DNA of 64,000 nucleotides, taken from assembly GCA_002917775.1 (NCBI GenBank), contig KZ627156.1, positions 1,100,838-1,164,837 on the forward strand, in the 5' to 3' direction. Every line of letters begins with the position of its first letter. Positions within the stretch are counted from its first letter, which is position 1. Below, piece by piece: positions 32,274 to 44,017 of this stretch. The stretch is from Glaciozyma antarctica PI12. Lineage: Eukaryota > Basidiomycota > Microbotryomycetes > Kriegeriales > Camptobasidiaceae. A program made the translations under genes and the position numbers. The notes under the pieces are model-generated. The model saw nothing but the letters and a program-made list of their open reading frames with translations, had not been told where the DNA came from and ran no database searches.

Positions 32274-33505
32274 ATGAGCACTGGATCTGTAGGAAAGACT
32301 ATCCGCACCGCCCTGCGCACAGCGACCTCACCTTGGGGCTCAACCATCGCCTCGTCGTCGCACTTTTCGCTCAGGGCGGCCCCAGCACCTCCGCGTGCTG
32401 TCCTGGCAGATTGCACTTGCTACGCGAGGAGTTATAGCTCGTACCCCAGCGCACCGGCACCCAGTGAGCTCTTTCCGCACCTCTGAGCTTGACCGAGCTC
32501 CAGCTGACCCCAACTCCTTGCTCACCAGCTGCCCCCTCTCACCCCGGAGGAGCTACTCTCCCCGCGCGCAAGAAGCGCACCATCCTCGACCTCCACTCAA
32601 ACAAGCGCAAGGGAATCCCCATCACCATGCTTACAGCACACGACTACCCCTCGGCGCGGTTCCTCGAATCCTGCGGCGTCGCTCCTCCTCCCTCCCTCGA
32701 CTCTCCTCCTACTACCCTCGCCGCCGCCAAAGCCGCTGCCGTCCTACGCGGAGTCGATATCTGCCTTGTCGGGGACTCTCTCGCAATGGTCGCATGCGGA
32801 TACACCTCCACCACCTCTCTCGGCCTCGACGAACTCCTCTACCATTGCCGCTCCGTCGCACGCGGATGTCACTACTCCCTCCTCGTCTCCGACATGCCGT
32901 TCGGAACCTTCACCGGCTCGACAGATTCGGGCGTAGCGAACGCCGTGCGCATTATCCAGGAAGGCAACATGGACGCGGTCAAGATCGAAGGAGGCCTCGA
33001 AGTCGTCGACCTCGTTACCCGCCTCACGAGCGTCGGCATCCCCGTCATGGGCCACGTCGGGCTCACTCCTCAGCGCCAGTCTGCACTCTCCGGCTTCAGG
33101 GTGCAGGGGAAGACGGCCGAGTCGGCGATGAGGGTGTGGAGGGACGCTCAGGCTATCGAGAAGGCCGGCGCGTTCGCCATCGTCCTCGAGGCCGTCCCTT
33201 CGCGCCTTGCGGCGTTCATTTCGAAGCGGTTGACGGTGCCGACGATTGGGATTGGAGCGGGGGGAGAGTGTGGAGGACAGGTGCTGGTGCAGCTTGATAT
33301 GCTGGGAGTCAGTAGCCTGGGCAAGGGACCGAAGTTCCTTAAGAAGTACGAGAGCTGGGAGGTCAAGGCGACGAGCGCGATTGGGCGGTACGTCGAGGAC
33401 GTTAGGGGAGGAGCTTTCCCGGAGGAGAAGCATGGGTATCCTATGGGAGACGTAGAGTGGGAGGGATTCCTCGCAGCAGTTGACGGCGAGGCGGTCGTCG
33501 TCTAG
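32274..33505 (+). CDS. ECM31: 3-methyl-2-oxobutanoate hydroxymethyltransferase (PanB)
   Basis: Two exons. The first (MSTGSVGKTIRTALRTATSP) is Arg/Ser/Ala-rich with almost no acidic residues, a probable mitochondrial targeting sequence. After an intron (about 32470-32528) the enzyme follows: TILDLHSNKRKGIPITMLTA, YDYPSAR-like AHDYPSARFLESCGV, VDICLVGDSLAMVACGY, LLVSDMPFGTF, MDAVKIEGG, MGHVGLTPQ, AIVLEAVPSRLA, TIGIGAGGECGGQVLV. The Mg-binding and substrate residues of PanB (VGDSL, the Glu of the KIEGG segment, EAVP) are visible. It converts alpha-ketoisovalerate and methylene-THF to ketopantoate, the first step of pantothenate/CoA synthesis. It has a 14-16-residue Ser/Pro/Ala insertion after CGV relative to bacterial PanB. 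Confidence 0.95.
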
Positions 33506-33916
33506 CTCGAGGATGCGAAGAAATCAAAGGCATACGCCCGGCTCGATTGGCGACGGATTGCTTCTTCTCTGCTCCTCCTCTGCTCGGTTCTCAGGCTTGC
33601 GTGCTGGCTCCTCAATTGACCAACGAGAAAGTCACACTGCACAGGACGTTCTCTCGCTGATCTCGTTACCGCATTAGTGAGACAGCCATTCCGGATACGA
33701 TTGAAGCTACGCCGCCGGCGTTCGTGCGGAAACCTTGCGGTCCAATTGCTCCGCAATCGCCCTCCGTGTCGCCGCCCGAACTCGCTCCTTCTTCTTGCGT
33801 ACAGCCTCAACGCATGCGCTCGAGCTGGGCGACCTGGACTGGCCACGCAAGTCGTCAGGAAGCGAGGAGGGAGAACGGGAGAGGGCGCACATTCGAGCAT
33901 GCAAGCCGGTTCGACA
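33506..33916. other. Convergent intergenic region after ECM31
   Basis: About 410 bases holding two 3' flanks. No gene recognised. Confidence 0.4.
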
Positions 33917-34812
33917 TCATTTCCGGAGATGCCGCTCCGTTGTCTGACCGGGCGAGGACTCAGCAAATATTGACTGAGGAACGGCACACCGCAGCGAAGG
34001 TCGAAAGCGCTCTTGAGCCGGGTGAAGAAGTTTGGAGATGCGTCGGGCACGAACTGCGAGGCGACTTGAGAAGCGAGAAGCTGCCGTCTGGCGAGCTAAA
34101 GCCGTTCGATAGGCCTCGTTGTTATCGAGAGCTGGAGAGAGCAAAAGCGGTGGCAGGCCGGAGGCTTCGCACAGCGCGGCGAGGGTCCGCACCGCACAGA
34201 ACCATAGGCAGGCCTTCTTCCTTCGTTTCTCCTGGAGAGCCCAGAGTGGAGGATCGTCGGTGTAGGCATCGCTGCTGCAGATTAGCGGTGTCCCGCCCGC
34301 GTGGGGCGCCTTGACGAAGAGAGCGAGCATGTTCAGAAAGTGTCGACCGACGTAGTGCCCCACCGGAGGGATTCCGCCAGTTGTACCAGGGGTAGAATCG
34401 AGCAGAGCTTCCAAGTGCGAAGCCTTCTCCTCCTCGTTTAGTTTTGAGTAGTCAATCAGCTGCAGGAGCAGGAGGTCGTTCGTCAGCTCCCCTCCCCCGC
34501 ACGACGACATCCCTCTGAGAGGTGACTTACCGACACCCAAGCCCAGCCACCTCTATCCATCCCCCACCATCTTCCCCGCATCGCCTTCGTTCGCCTCGAG
34601 CGCCTTGCCGACTCCCCGCACCGTGTACCTGAACCCAACCTCCCCAAACAGCAGAAGGAAACGGCGATGCGAGCTTCGTTGGGCCAGCGAGGGTATGGAG
34701 GAGCGCTGGAGTAGCCTGTGAATTCCAGTGTGTGCCAGGCGAGGTTAAGCATCCAGAGAGCGGTGCGGCGGAGGAGGGCGGAGGACAAGGGACACCTGCT
34801 CCATCGCGGCAA
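33917..34812 (-). CDS. Unrecognised protein, two exons
   Basis: I do not recognise the family. Exon 1 starts MPRWSRCPLSSALLRRTALW at 34812 and reads LNLAWHTLEFTGYSSAPPYP, RWPNEARIAVSFCCLGRLG. An intron with perfect consensus (GTAAGT donor, GAGCTGACG branch, CTGCAG acceptor; about 34459-34529) leads to LIDYSKLNEEEKASHLEALL, PPVGHYVGRHFLNMLALFVK and ALCEASGLPPLLLSPALD, with a basic C-terminus. About 285 residues, several Trp, a mix of hydrophobic helices, no signal peptide or clear membrane anchor. The good splice site and the long frame support a real gene, but codon bias is weaker than in neighbours, so a decaying or fast-evolving gene is possible. The start is 64 bases from the divergent F-box-like gene. 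Confidence 0.45.
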
Positions 34813-34876
34813 TTGCTCCTCTTCCTTCTCCCACGACCTCGGATTGCTTCAGCTGCTCAGGAACTACTCCAGAGCA

Positions 34877-36195
34877 ATGCGAAAGAAGGGCAAGGTGAGT
34901 GCCAAACCCAGGCGACCACTCCGGACACAGCTGACCCCTCCCCCACCCCCCAGCGAGTCCGCGCTCCTCCAGCTCCCCTCCCTCCCGACCGCTTCTCCAC
35001 GCTCCCCGCCGAGCTCCTCCACACCATCTTCGACCGTGCGGACGAGGAATACCTCACCCAGCCTCTCACCAAACCAATCTGCAAGACCCTCATCTCCTAC
35101 ACCTACACGACTCGATACCGAGCGATAGCGATTCGTCTGCCCGATCACGGCAGGCTCGAGGGACGCGTTCTGAAGCTCAAGGGGACGCTGGAGAAGCACC
35201 CGGAGATCGCTCTCCAAGTCCGGGAGCTCGATGTCGAACGCTACTGCCCCGCGAAGGGGAAGAAGCTGCACGTCGACCCCAAGGACTTCAATCGCGTTTT
35301 GGGGACGGAGCAGGTTCTCAAGCCCGTACTGGCGCTCGTCAAGAACCTCAAGGAGCTGCGCTTTTCGGGCGGGTGCGAATCGGAGCTTCAGTTGCTTTTG
35401 TCGGGAGAAGTAACGCTCGCGAACCTCGTCCACCTCGAGCACCAGCGTGCTTTGCTCGACCCTGCCGTGTACCAGCAGCTCTGCCAGCACTTTCCCAAGC
35501 TCTCCCATTTTTCTCTCTCCCTGCGTCCCAACCACAGCAGCGAAGGTCCTCATCTCGCCAACCCTCGCAATCTCAATATCATCAACATCACGCGCCTTTC
35601 GCTGGGCCGGGGCAGATGGGGCGACAGCAACGCGGACCCCTTCCTCGACCTCTTCCTTTCCTTCCCGAACCTGGTCGACCTCGGTATCTACCACGCCCGC
35701 ATTGAGAAGCTCCTCATCTTCCTCGCGACGGCCCCCTCCCATCTCGAGTCCCTTACTATCGCCATCGGGAGCGGAGGCAATTCGAATTTGGGTGCACTCG
35801 GGGCTTGCCTCCTTCGCTTTGCCCGACTTTCTAAGCTCGAGATCGGCAACGTCACCCGCACCTCATTCTTCGACGCCCTCCCCAATCTCCCCCTCCACAC
35901 CCTCATCGTCAATTCCGACAGACCTCCCAAGCTTATTGCCCTCCAACAGCTCCTCGAAGGACCGAGGAAGCTTATGACGCTGAAGCGTCTTCACATCGAC
36001 GAAACGGAGCCCGCGTGGAGAGGGTCGCCGGTTTCGCCCTGGGCGGCCGTCGAGACGTTCGCGAGGATTGCGGAGGCGCAAGGAGTGGAGTTGACGGGGA
36101 CGATGCTGGAGAACGCGCTGGCGAGGAGGGAGGAGGATGAGGCGATACGAGAACAGGCAGGGTGGCTTGTGCTTGGGTGGGAATGTGGCTTTTGA
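34877..36195 (+). CDS. F-box-like/LRR-type protein
   Basis: Exon 1 is tiny (MRKKGK at 34877). An intron ending CCCCCCAG leads to RVRAPPAPLPPDRFSTLPAE and LLHTIFDRADEEYLTQPL, a short F-box-like segment (LPxELLxxIF). The remaining 400 residues contain irregular leucine-rich strands (LKELRFSGG; LVHLEHQRAL; LSHFSLSLRP; LVDLGIYHARIEKLL; LESLTIAIGSGG; LSKLEIGNV; LHTLIVNSD; LKRLHID), as in fungal F-box proteins that present substrates to SCF ubiquitin ligases. Identity of the substrate cannot be read from sequence. The C-terminus ends QAGWLVLGWECGF. Such proteins are numerous and rapidly diverging in basidiomycetes. Confidence 0.7.
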
Positions 36196-36523
36196 TTTGG
36201 AGGGACGAGGAGCAGGGCGGGCGAGGAGGAACGGGGAGGATTGTAATAGCTGGGGGGACGACCTGTGCTTGGATGCGTTAGGAATGACTTTGGGAAGTGT
36301 GTTAACAACTGGATTCGGAAGGAAGACTTCGCGCCGCGAGAGCTGCCTTTGCCTCTCCGCGACAACTCCGCCGGCGTTCACAGAACCCTTGAGAACAAGC
36401 AGCCTTAGTCTTCGTGCACCCGTCCCACCTGTCCGCAACCGCACACCAGCGCGTCGAGCAGTGCACACCGTCCAATATCTCATCCCACCCTCGAAGTCAC
36501 GAATTTCTTTCCATCCCCACGGT
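36196..36523. other. Convergent intergenic region
   Basis: About 330 bases with the 3' flanks of the F-box-like gene and HEM25. Nothing else seen. Confidence 0.4.
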
Positions 36524-37793
36524 CTACCCACCGCCATCCCTCTCCCTCGCCTTCCTCTCCTTCTCCCTCTTCTCTCCCACCCCTACGACCCCCTCATACA
36601 CCGCCCACCCAATCCCCGCGCTCCCAGCCTTGCGAACCACTCTTAATCCTCCTCCCTCCCAGAACCCTCTGATACCTCCTTGTGCGTAAACGAGTGATAC
36701 GGATCGACCGAGTGAGGTGTAGAGAGTTGGGGAGAGTTGTCGGCGGGTTTTGAGGAGGTCGAAAGGGGTCGTGAGGAGGGTGGAGATGAGGGAAGCGGAG
36801 GCGCCTGCGCGTTGGGCGTTAGCTCGCTCGTGTAAAGGCAGGAAGAGTGAAAACGTACCTGCCATCCCACCGCCTAGCGCACCCCCACCTCCATCGCCTC
36901 GCACTCCGAGGATCCGCCGTCCCCGCTCGTAAAAGACGATAAAGAGTCCTGCGCCTGGCGCGTCGCGTAAAGCGGTTGGTACGGCGCCGCGCCAGAGAGA
37001 TTTGATGCCGCCTGTGCGGTAGAGATTCGTAATAGTGCCGAGGTAGGAGCGTTGTGGATGAGGGGAGGAGGACTGCGCGGAGGTGGGGTTAGCTCCGGTG
37101 GAGGTGGCTGGGAGATGTGAGGCTAAGGACAAGCTCAAGCACGGCAGGGAAATGGGAAGCGCACCTCTGAAAGCGTCTTGAGGAGCGTGAATGGCATCAG
37201 AAGGAATCCGACCCCCGTCCGCGCCGTGCTGCCGACCAGCAAGTCCCCCGCCGTCGTGAGCTTGACCTTGCCCGTCGTGCTCGCTCCCTTTGCCGTGAAG
37301 TATCCTGACTGTCCGATGAGAGTTCGTAGGCGGGATAGGGTGAGGAAGTAGAGCGATACGCCCGGCACGTTCCTGCGTCATCCGCGGTCAGCTCAGCGGG
37401 GGCTGGCGGAGTGCAAGAAGGGAACGTACCGGTAGAGCGTAGGCGTAGTCCCGCGCCAGAGTCCCCGCGCGCCTTCAGTGCGCACGACGTTCCGAGCTGT
37501 CGTCCAGATCTTAGCTTTCAGGTGCGGTGTGCCTGCAGGACGAGCGGCAGCTCCGGCGTGAGGAGTTTGAGAGGTGGAAGCGATGGGATGATCTTGTTGC
37601 ACGCGAGTTTTGATCACTGGGGGGCAAGGGGAGGACGTTAGCGGGAGAGGGAGAGCGAGCGAGCTGTCTGGTGCTCACGATCGAGAGGTTGCAAGACGAG
37701 AACGCTCGTCGCGCCGGATATTGCGCCTGATGCGAGATGCCACGATGCTGATAGGTGCTTGTTGGGAGCCACATCGGGTGGTGGTGCACTCAT
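36524..37793 (-). CDS. HEM25: Mitochondrial glycine transporter Hem25 (SLC25A38 family)
   Basis: Starts MSAPPPDVAPNKHLSASWHL at 37793. Three carrier repeats: LQPLDVIKTRVQQD with ARGLWRGTTPTLYRNVPGVS; LLMPFTLLKTLSE with IKSLWRGAVPTALRDAPGAG; LLTTPFDLLKTRRQLSPTLY with IRGFWEGGGLRVVRKAGSAG. LWRGxxPxxxRxVPGVxxYF and ATxLRDAPxxGxxxxFY are diagnostic of SLC25A38/Hem25, which imports glycine across the inner membrane for 5-aminolevulinate and haem synthesis. The C-terminus carries a charged tail (GEKREKERKARERDGGG). At least five introns. Divergent from ARL2. Confidence 0.88.
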
Positions 37794-38091
37794 GAGGTGA
37801 GGGAGGTGGGAGAGGAGCGGGAACGAAAGTGCGGGTCGACTTCGACCTCGGGGTTCGGCGCGTTGGGCGAGCTCGAGTTGAAGTGGATCGATTGAGCTCG
37901 TTCGGGCACTGGGGTGGTAAGGTGTATCTACCTGAACTACTGCAGCAAAAAAATAGAGCTTGAGGTTGTTGGAACAGGAAGAGCAAGAGGTAGTCTCCGC
38001 AAGACCTCCGCGCCAACTTCCGTTTCTGCTGCTGAGCAGCGCCTTGTCCTCTCTCCAGCAACAGCCAACGTAGCAAAGCTCCACTCTAGCG
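37794..38091. promoter_or_regulatory. Shared promoter, HEM25 and ARL2
   Basis: 298 bases between divergent starts, with an A-rich run near 37945-37952. No defined element recognised. Confidence 0.4.
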
Positions 38092-38930
38092 ATGGGTCTG
38101 CTCACGATCATCCGCAAGACGCGCCTCAAGGAGAAGCAGATCCGCGTCCTCATGCTGTTCGTCCCACTCGCCTCCTCGACTCCGCGCGTGCTGACCTGTC
38201 GCGCAGTGGCCTGGACAACGCGGGCAAGACGACTATCGTTAAGCGTATTCTAGGCGAGGACGTCAACGAGGTCTCCCCGACTCTGGGGTTCAACATCCGC
38301 ACCATCATCCACCAGGGGTACTCCCTGAACGTCTGTGCGTGCCTTCCTCTCCTTACTCGAACAATCACTAACGTCGCGAGCAGGGGATATCGGCGGTCAG
38401 ACCTCACTCCGCCCGTACTGGCGCAACTACTTTGAGACGACGGACGCGGTCATCTGGGTCGTCGACTCGAGCGACAGAGCTCGAATGGAGGATTGCAGGA
38501 GGGAGCTACACGGGCTATTGCAGGAGGAGGTACGTCCAGCTCAGCAGAGGGCGAGAAAGAGGAAGCTAATGGTACCGCAGCGACTGGCCGGCGCGAGCTT
38601 GCTCGTCTTTGCGAACAAGCAGGATATCGCAGGGAGCCTCACGAGCGCCGAGATTGCCGAAGTACGCTCCTTGCGGCTCCTTCACCTCCATAGCTGATCA
38701 CCGGAACGCAGGCTCTCCAGCTGTCCCTCCTCACCTCGCACACTTCGACCATCCAGCCGTGTTGTGCGCGCTCAGCTGCGACCGAGGAGCCGGATCAGAG
38801 GATCTGGGAGGGATTGGATTGGGTCGTGAAGGAGGTGGGGAGGAGGGTGTATTATGGGAGTGGAGGAGGGGTGCTGGAGACGAAGGTGGAGGAGGGAGCG
38901 GGGGAGACGATGGAAGGTGTGGTGGGTTGA
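38092..38930 (+). CDS. ARL2: ADP-ribosylation factor-like GTPase Arl2 (Alp41-like)
   Basis: Starts [20 protein letters not shown], with Gly2 as in Arl2. Spliced exons give GLDNAGKTT (P-loop), SPTLGFNI (switch I), WDIGGQ (switch II), VVDSSDR, NKQD, and C-terminal [10 protein letters not shown]...GLDWVVKEV. [23 protein letters not shown], with TLGFNIRT, distinguishes Arl2 from Arf1. Arl2 acts with tubulin cofactors (TBCD/TBCE) in alpha/beta-tubulin folding and microtubule stability. The C-terminus is 20-30 residues longer than in animals, Gly/Glu-rich ([16 protein letters not shown]). Five exons; introns at about 38157-38206, 38333-38383, 38530-38579 and 38661-38711. CCT7, another tubulin-folding component, is the next gene downstream. 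Confidence 0.9.
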
Positions 38931-39533
38931 GTGGAGACGCGCTTGTAGGACAGGGTGAGTGAGGGCTGTCGATGTTTGGGCGAGTGCGAGCTAATGGGCT
39001 TCGGAAGGTCGAAGGTCACCGAGGCTAGGTCTCAGTGGGCCCGTCGCACGCCTTCGGTTCGCTCGTCCGCGCCCCTCGCCAACGTCGCGAGGAACTTGCG
39101 GCGCGTTTTGCTCAGGGCAGCGAGCCGGTCAAGAAACAGGCTGTGTGAAGGAGCTTTTCTCCACTGAGCTGGGAGAGCGAAGCGATGAGCTGTGTCGCTC
39201 GAGTTTCGAGGAGGTTGCGAAGCGAACGGCCGGCGAGACGGTGGCGTGGTGAGGTCTCGCCGTAGCTGCAATAAGAGCTTTGATGGGACTGCAAAACGAT
39301 AACGAGAAAGAGATCCAGAGCGCAACGACCGTCGTTGGTCACCACCCGCCAAAACCTCGCGAGCGAAACGACGAGCTCGCACACGCTTCGAAACGTTCTC
39401 CTCCTCCCTCCTCCTCGAATCCGAAGCAGCATCCCAAACCTCATCCGAAGCAGTAATCCCAACCTTCTCGAGCAGTCCCCACCGCGCACGCACGCGCAAC
39501 GGAACAGCAACCCCCATCTATCGAATTCGTTCC
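38931..39533. other. Convergent intergenic region, ARL2 and CCT7
   Basis: About 600 bases holding both 3' flanks. No motif-bearing frame, repeat or RNA gene recognised. Confidence 0.4.
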
Positions 39534-41621
39534 CTATCTCCCCTGTCGACCCCTCACAGCCCTCTGCGCCCCCCTCGGCGCCTGCGGTCCCGATTGTTGC
39601 TTTACCCTTCGTCAGCCCTGCTCAGGATGAAGAGAGGAGAGGAGAACGCACCTGCTGACTCTGAGGGTTCGTAACCGTCTCATCGACGCTCAACACCAAG
39701 CAAGCCGCCTCCGCCGCTCCCTCGATCGCATTGATCTTGACCAAGCTCGGCTCCCATACGAATCGTTCCATGTTATCCGCCACTCCCTCACTCTCGACGT
39801 CGACCCCGGCCCAGGTATCTCCTCGAGCGTGCAGCATGCGAAGTTTGTTGAGAACGTCCGTCGCGTCGATACCTGCGTTGTCGCAAATTTGGCGAGGGAT
39901 GACTTCGAGAGATTTGGCGAAGGCGGAGATCATGAGCTGTTGCTTTCCTTCGATCGTGCGCGAGAGGTCTCGGAGGTATTTCGAGATTTCCATCTGTTCG
40001 TTCGTTAGCGATGTTGTTGACGACGACGAGGGAGGAAAGGGACGTACCTCGATAGCTCCGCCTCCAGCGACGACCTGGTTGTTCTTGATAGCCCTCTTGA
40101 CGATCATGATAGCGTCATGCAGACTCCTCTCCACCTCGCTAATAAACTGCTCCGCTCCCCCCCTCAACAACAGCGTGCACGTCATCGCCTTCCTACACCC
40201 CTCAAACAAATTGAACCTCTCCCCCCCAATCTGCCTCTCCTCGAAACTCTCGCAACTCCCAAGGTGCTCAGCCCTGATATCCGAGCACGTACTCTGGATC
40301 GCTCCGCCGACAGCATGGACGACTCGCTTGAGGTCGTCAGAGGCGACGCGGCCGGCGCAGAAGATGTCGCGGTCGGCGAAGAATTGGGTCGCGAGGTCGC
40401 CGATGGGTAGGCGCGAGAGAACGACTTTGGCGCCCGTGGCGGCGATCGCTTCGAGCTTGGTGTAGATGATGGTCCATTCCGCGTCGACGATCGCTTGGTA
40501 TTCCTAGCATTTGTTACGGGAGTTAGCGAAGTTGTAGAGAGAGAGAGGAAGGAGGAGGACGCACGGAGACGGCTTCGATGCGAACTTCGGCGTTGTCGCG
40601 CTCGGCTTTGAGTTCGAGCTCGACGTTGAGGCAAACGATCTTGGGGTCCCTGAAGCTCTTAGGCTGCTGCTCGAATCCCGCATAACTGAACGTCTTCTTG
40701 AACGCAACTCCCTTGACGAGGAGCGAGTCCTCCATTCCTCCTCCCGGGATCTTCTTGACTCCGATGAGCGACTCGTCGAGGTCGACTTGGTCCAAGGTGA
40801 GGACGGCGTCGACGACCATGTTGGAGAAGAAGGGCTTTTGGGAGTGGATGAGCTTGGACGACATGGCGGTCGAGGCGCACTTGAGGAGGAGGTCGCGGAA
40901 GTCGCTGCAATTGCCGCGTCAGTCCTTGTGCACGAGGACAAGGAAAGCTGAGAACGCACTCCTCGTTCGTTCGCTCAATCGTCACCGCAAGCTCCTTGAC
41001 GCGAGCGATAGCCTGGACGCGAAGAAAAAGCGCTCCTCGTCAGCTTCGTCCTTCCCTCGTCGCCTCCTCACACGCGCCGACTCACAAGCTGCGCCGCACG
41101 ACGGTACCCCTTGATGATGATATGAGGGCTAACACCATCCTCGATAAACTGCTTGCTCTCCCTCAACAGCTCTCCCGCGAGGAGGACGACACTGGTCGTC
41201 CCGTCTCCAACCTCTGCGTCCTGCGCCCGAGCAATATCGACGAGCGTCTTGGCGGCGGGATGAACGACTTCGAGCAACTTGAGGATCGTCGCACCGTCGT
41301 TGGAGATGGTAGCTTGGCCGTTGGCGGAGACGATGAGCTTGTCCATACCGCGGGGGCCGAGAGTCGAGGAGATGGTGCCGGCTACGGCGAGGCAGGCGGC
41401 GATGTTGGAGAGGAGCTGAGGAGTGCCTTGAGAGGTGTCGGTTCCTTCTATAGGCGTGGGGGTATAGGGTCAGCGAGGGGCGGGCGACGAGGAGGGGAGC
41501 GGGAGTGGTTACCTCGGAGGACGACGACGGTAGGGTTCTGTTGGGCAGGGAGTCAGCGTCTAGTTCGCGTTCGCGTTCGCGTAAGAGCACTTACACCCAT
41601 GTAGGGCATTCGGCCTGCCAT
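39534..41621 (-). CDS. CCT7: T-complex protein 1 subunit eta (CCT7)
   Basis: Starts [20 protein letters not shown] at 41621. Contains the group II chaperonin blocks [41 protein letters not shown] (ATP site), [19 protein letters not shown] and [14 protein letters not shown]. Further blocks are [66 protein letters not shown] and [33 protein letters not shown] is the eta-subunit signature. CCT7 is one of eight subunits of the cytosolic TRiC chaperonin that folds actin and tubulin. The last exon ([15 protein letters not shown]) is a short basic tail replacing the usual Gly-rich end. About eight exons. Confidence 0.95.
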
Positions 41622-42045
41622 CTTTGAGTAGAGGAGAGCGAGTTCGCTGAAGGGAAGGGGGTGGACTGGAGTGGAAGGAAGAGAGCTGCTTTGAACGTGT
41701 CAACTTGAGCGCTGTCGCGAGTCAAGATCAAGCTAGCTCAGCTCGTTACTGACCTTGCTTGAACGAGAGTCGGCGCAAGACTTTGAGGGGGGAGAGGAAG
41801 CCCAACTCTCCAGCCAGGAGAGGGAAGCAGATGGGCTCAACTGTTTCACGCGTCAAAGTCAAGAAAACCGAAAGTTTCACAATAAGTTAAATCCCGGCTG
41901 CATCGGCGGAAGTGCCGGACGACCGAAACTCTGAAGCACGCGCTGCTCTCTTCCTTCTTCACCTCGCTCTCTGGCTCAAATTCCGTATCGACTCAGAGGA
42001 ATCAACGACGACAAGCTCAGAACAGCAACGACAACAGCAACGACG
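41622..42045. promoter_or_regulatory. Divergent intergenic region, CCT7 and prolidase
   Basis: About 420 bases between divergent starts. The side next to the prolidase gene has CAA/CAG repeats (about 42020-42045). No TATA box or known element identified. Confidence 0.4.
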
Positions 42046-43860
42046 ATGGCAGCCTTCCCCCTCAGCCACGCTCACACCCTCCTTCGCCGTCTCATCGCGT
42101 TGAACCCCAAGGCCGGCCCAGCGCACCACTACCTCTACGTAGTAGGAGAAGCAGTACAGTCCAGACACGATACGGACCGTGAACTTCCGTTCCGCCAAGA
42201 GTCAAACTTCGCCTGGTTGACAGGTACGTCCCTCCACCTTTTTCTGACCTCGGTACGCTAATCACGAACGCAGGATGCGAGGTTCCTGGAGCCGCGATGA
42301 CCATTAGCGTCGAGTACGAAGGCGGAGAGCTGGACCTCAGCAAGGTCGAGACGAAGCTCTTCCTCCCCGAAGTGGATCAGGACGAAGTCATGTACGCTCC
42401 TCTCCGCTCCTCCTACTTTGACAGCACTAACGATACGAACGCAGGTGGTGCGGCCTCCCTCCCACCCCCTCCGAGCTCTCCAAAACCCTCTCCTTCATCT
42501 CCATCACCAACTCCTGGTCTCCCATCTCCCTCTTCCCCTCTCCTCCCAGGAACCGCGCTCTCCCCACCTTCATCCACACCCTCCCCTGGACCCTCTCTCC
42601 CAAAGCGATGGTGAGCACTATCAATGGACCGACACACACGACGGCGTACCTCCTCAAGGCGATTCATGAGGCGAGGAGGAATAAGGATGAGGGAGAGATG
42701 GGGTGGATGCGAAAGGCGAGCGAGATTACTAGCGCGGCGCACGAGGAGCTCATGAGGGCTGTCGCGAGCGGGGAAGCGACGGATGAGAATGAGGCGGAGG
42801 CGACGTTCACAGGCTACTGTCGTCGAAAGGGGTACGTTCTCTTCATCCCATCACCATTCCGCGCGCTAACCTCGAACGCAGAGCTAAATGGCAAGCCTAC
42901 ACTCCTATCGTCGCAGCTGGCTCCTCAGCCGGAACCCTCCACTACGTCGATAACGCCGCTGCCTTCCCCACCACCTCTCCTGGATCGCTCCTCCTCGTCG
43001 ACGCAGGAGCGGAGTACAACAACTACGCAGCGGACGTCACGCGCTGTATCCCCCTCGGCAACGGGGGGAGGTTCACGAAGGAGTGCAAGGATATTTACGA
43101 GCTGGTGTTGGAGATGCAGTTCGCTGCTTTCGAGATGATCCGCCCTGGAACGAGTTACGAGGATGTTCAGCGCCTCATGTACGGTCTCCCTCCCTCCCTC
43201 GCTCCTACGTGCTGACGATTATGCACAGGCACGACGTCGCTGCTCGTGGTCTCCTCAAGCTAGGCCTCTTCATCCCCGGCTCCTTCAAAGGGCCTACCGA
43301 AGACCTCATCGCCACTATCATCTCCTCGGGCCTAACGACCGCTTTCTACCCACACGGCGTCGGGCACTTACTCGGTTTGGACGTACGTTCTGTTCCTCTC
43401 CCACTTCTTCGGAGCGAGGACTGATTGGGAGGTGGCAGGTGCATGATGCGGGAGGATTGCCGGAGGGCAAGTCGAAGGACCCGTTGCTCAAGTACCTTCG
43501 TCTTCGTGTTCCGCTCGGTTTGGGTTTCGTAGTCACCGTTGAGCCTGGGTACGTCTTCCCTCCCTCCCTCCTCGCTTCCTCAACTGAACAAGGAACGCAG
43601 ACTCTACTTCAACGAACACCTCTTTGCGCCGCACAAGAACTCGGAATTCATCGACCATGCCCTGCTGGAGAAGTACTGGTATGTAGGCGGGGTGAGGATT
43701 GAGGACAAGTGCGTTCTTTCTTCCTCGCTTTCTCCGCAGGCGAAGAACTGACGGCGACGATGACAGCCTACTCATTACGAAGGACGGGTTTGAGAACCTT
43801 ACGACGGCGGCGAAGACGGTTGAGGAGGTTGAGGCGATTACGGCGGTTCGCAAAGCTTGA
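42046..43860 (+). CDS. Xaa-Pro dipeptidase (prolidase, M24B)
   Basis: Starts MAAFPLSHAHTLLRRLIALN. The AMP_N domain follows (LPFRQESNFAWLTGCEVPGA). The pita-bread catalytic domain has HYVDNAA, the metal ligands in LLVDAGAEYNNYAADVTR (two Asp), PHGVGHLLGLDVHD (His), TVEPGLYF (Glu) and GGVRIEDN (Glu). All five ligands are present. The length near 500 residues and AGxEYxxYxxDVTR favour eukaryotic prolidase (PEPD-like), which releases C-terminal proline from dipeptides in the cytosol. Eight or more short exons. The stop at 43858-43860 is convergent with the DUF2433 gene. Confidence 0.92.
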
Positions 43861-44017
43861 ATCTTGCAATCGTTACTCTTCGAAGAGCCGCGGACGATGG
43901 GTACGAACCTCCAGTAGCGCGAACCTCTCGAAAGATCCTCGCAAAAAAGCGTGCAACTCTCGCCTGCCCTCCTTGAACTGCTTCAAACCCCATCAATTTA
44001 CTTTCTAGAACCTCCGC

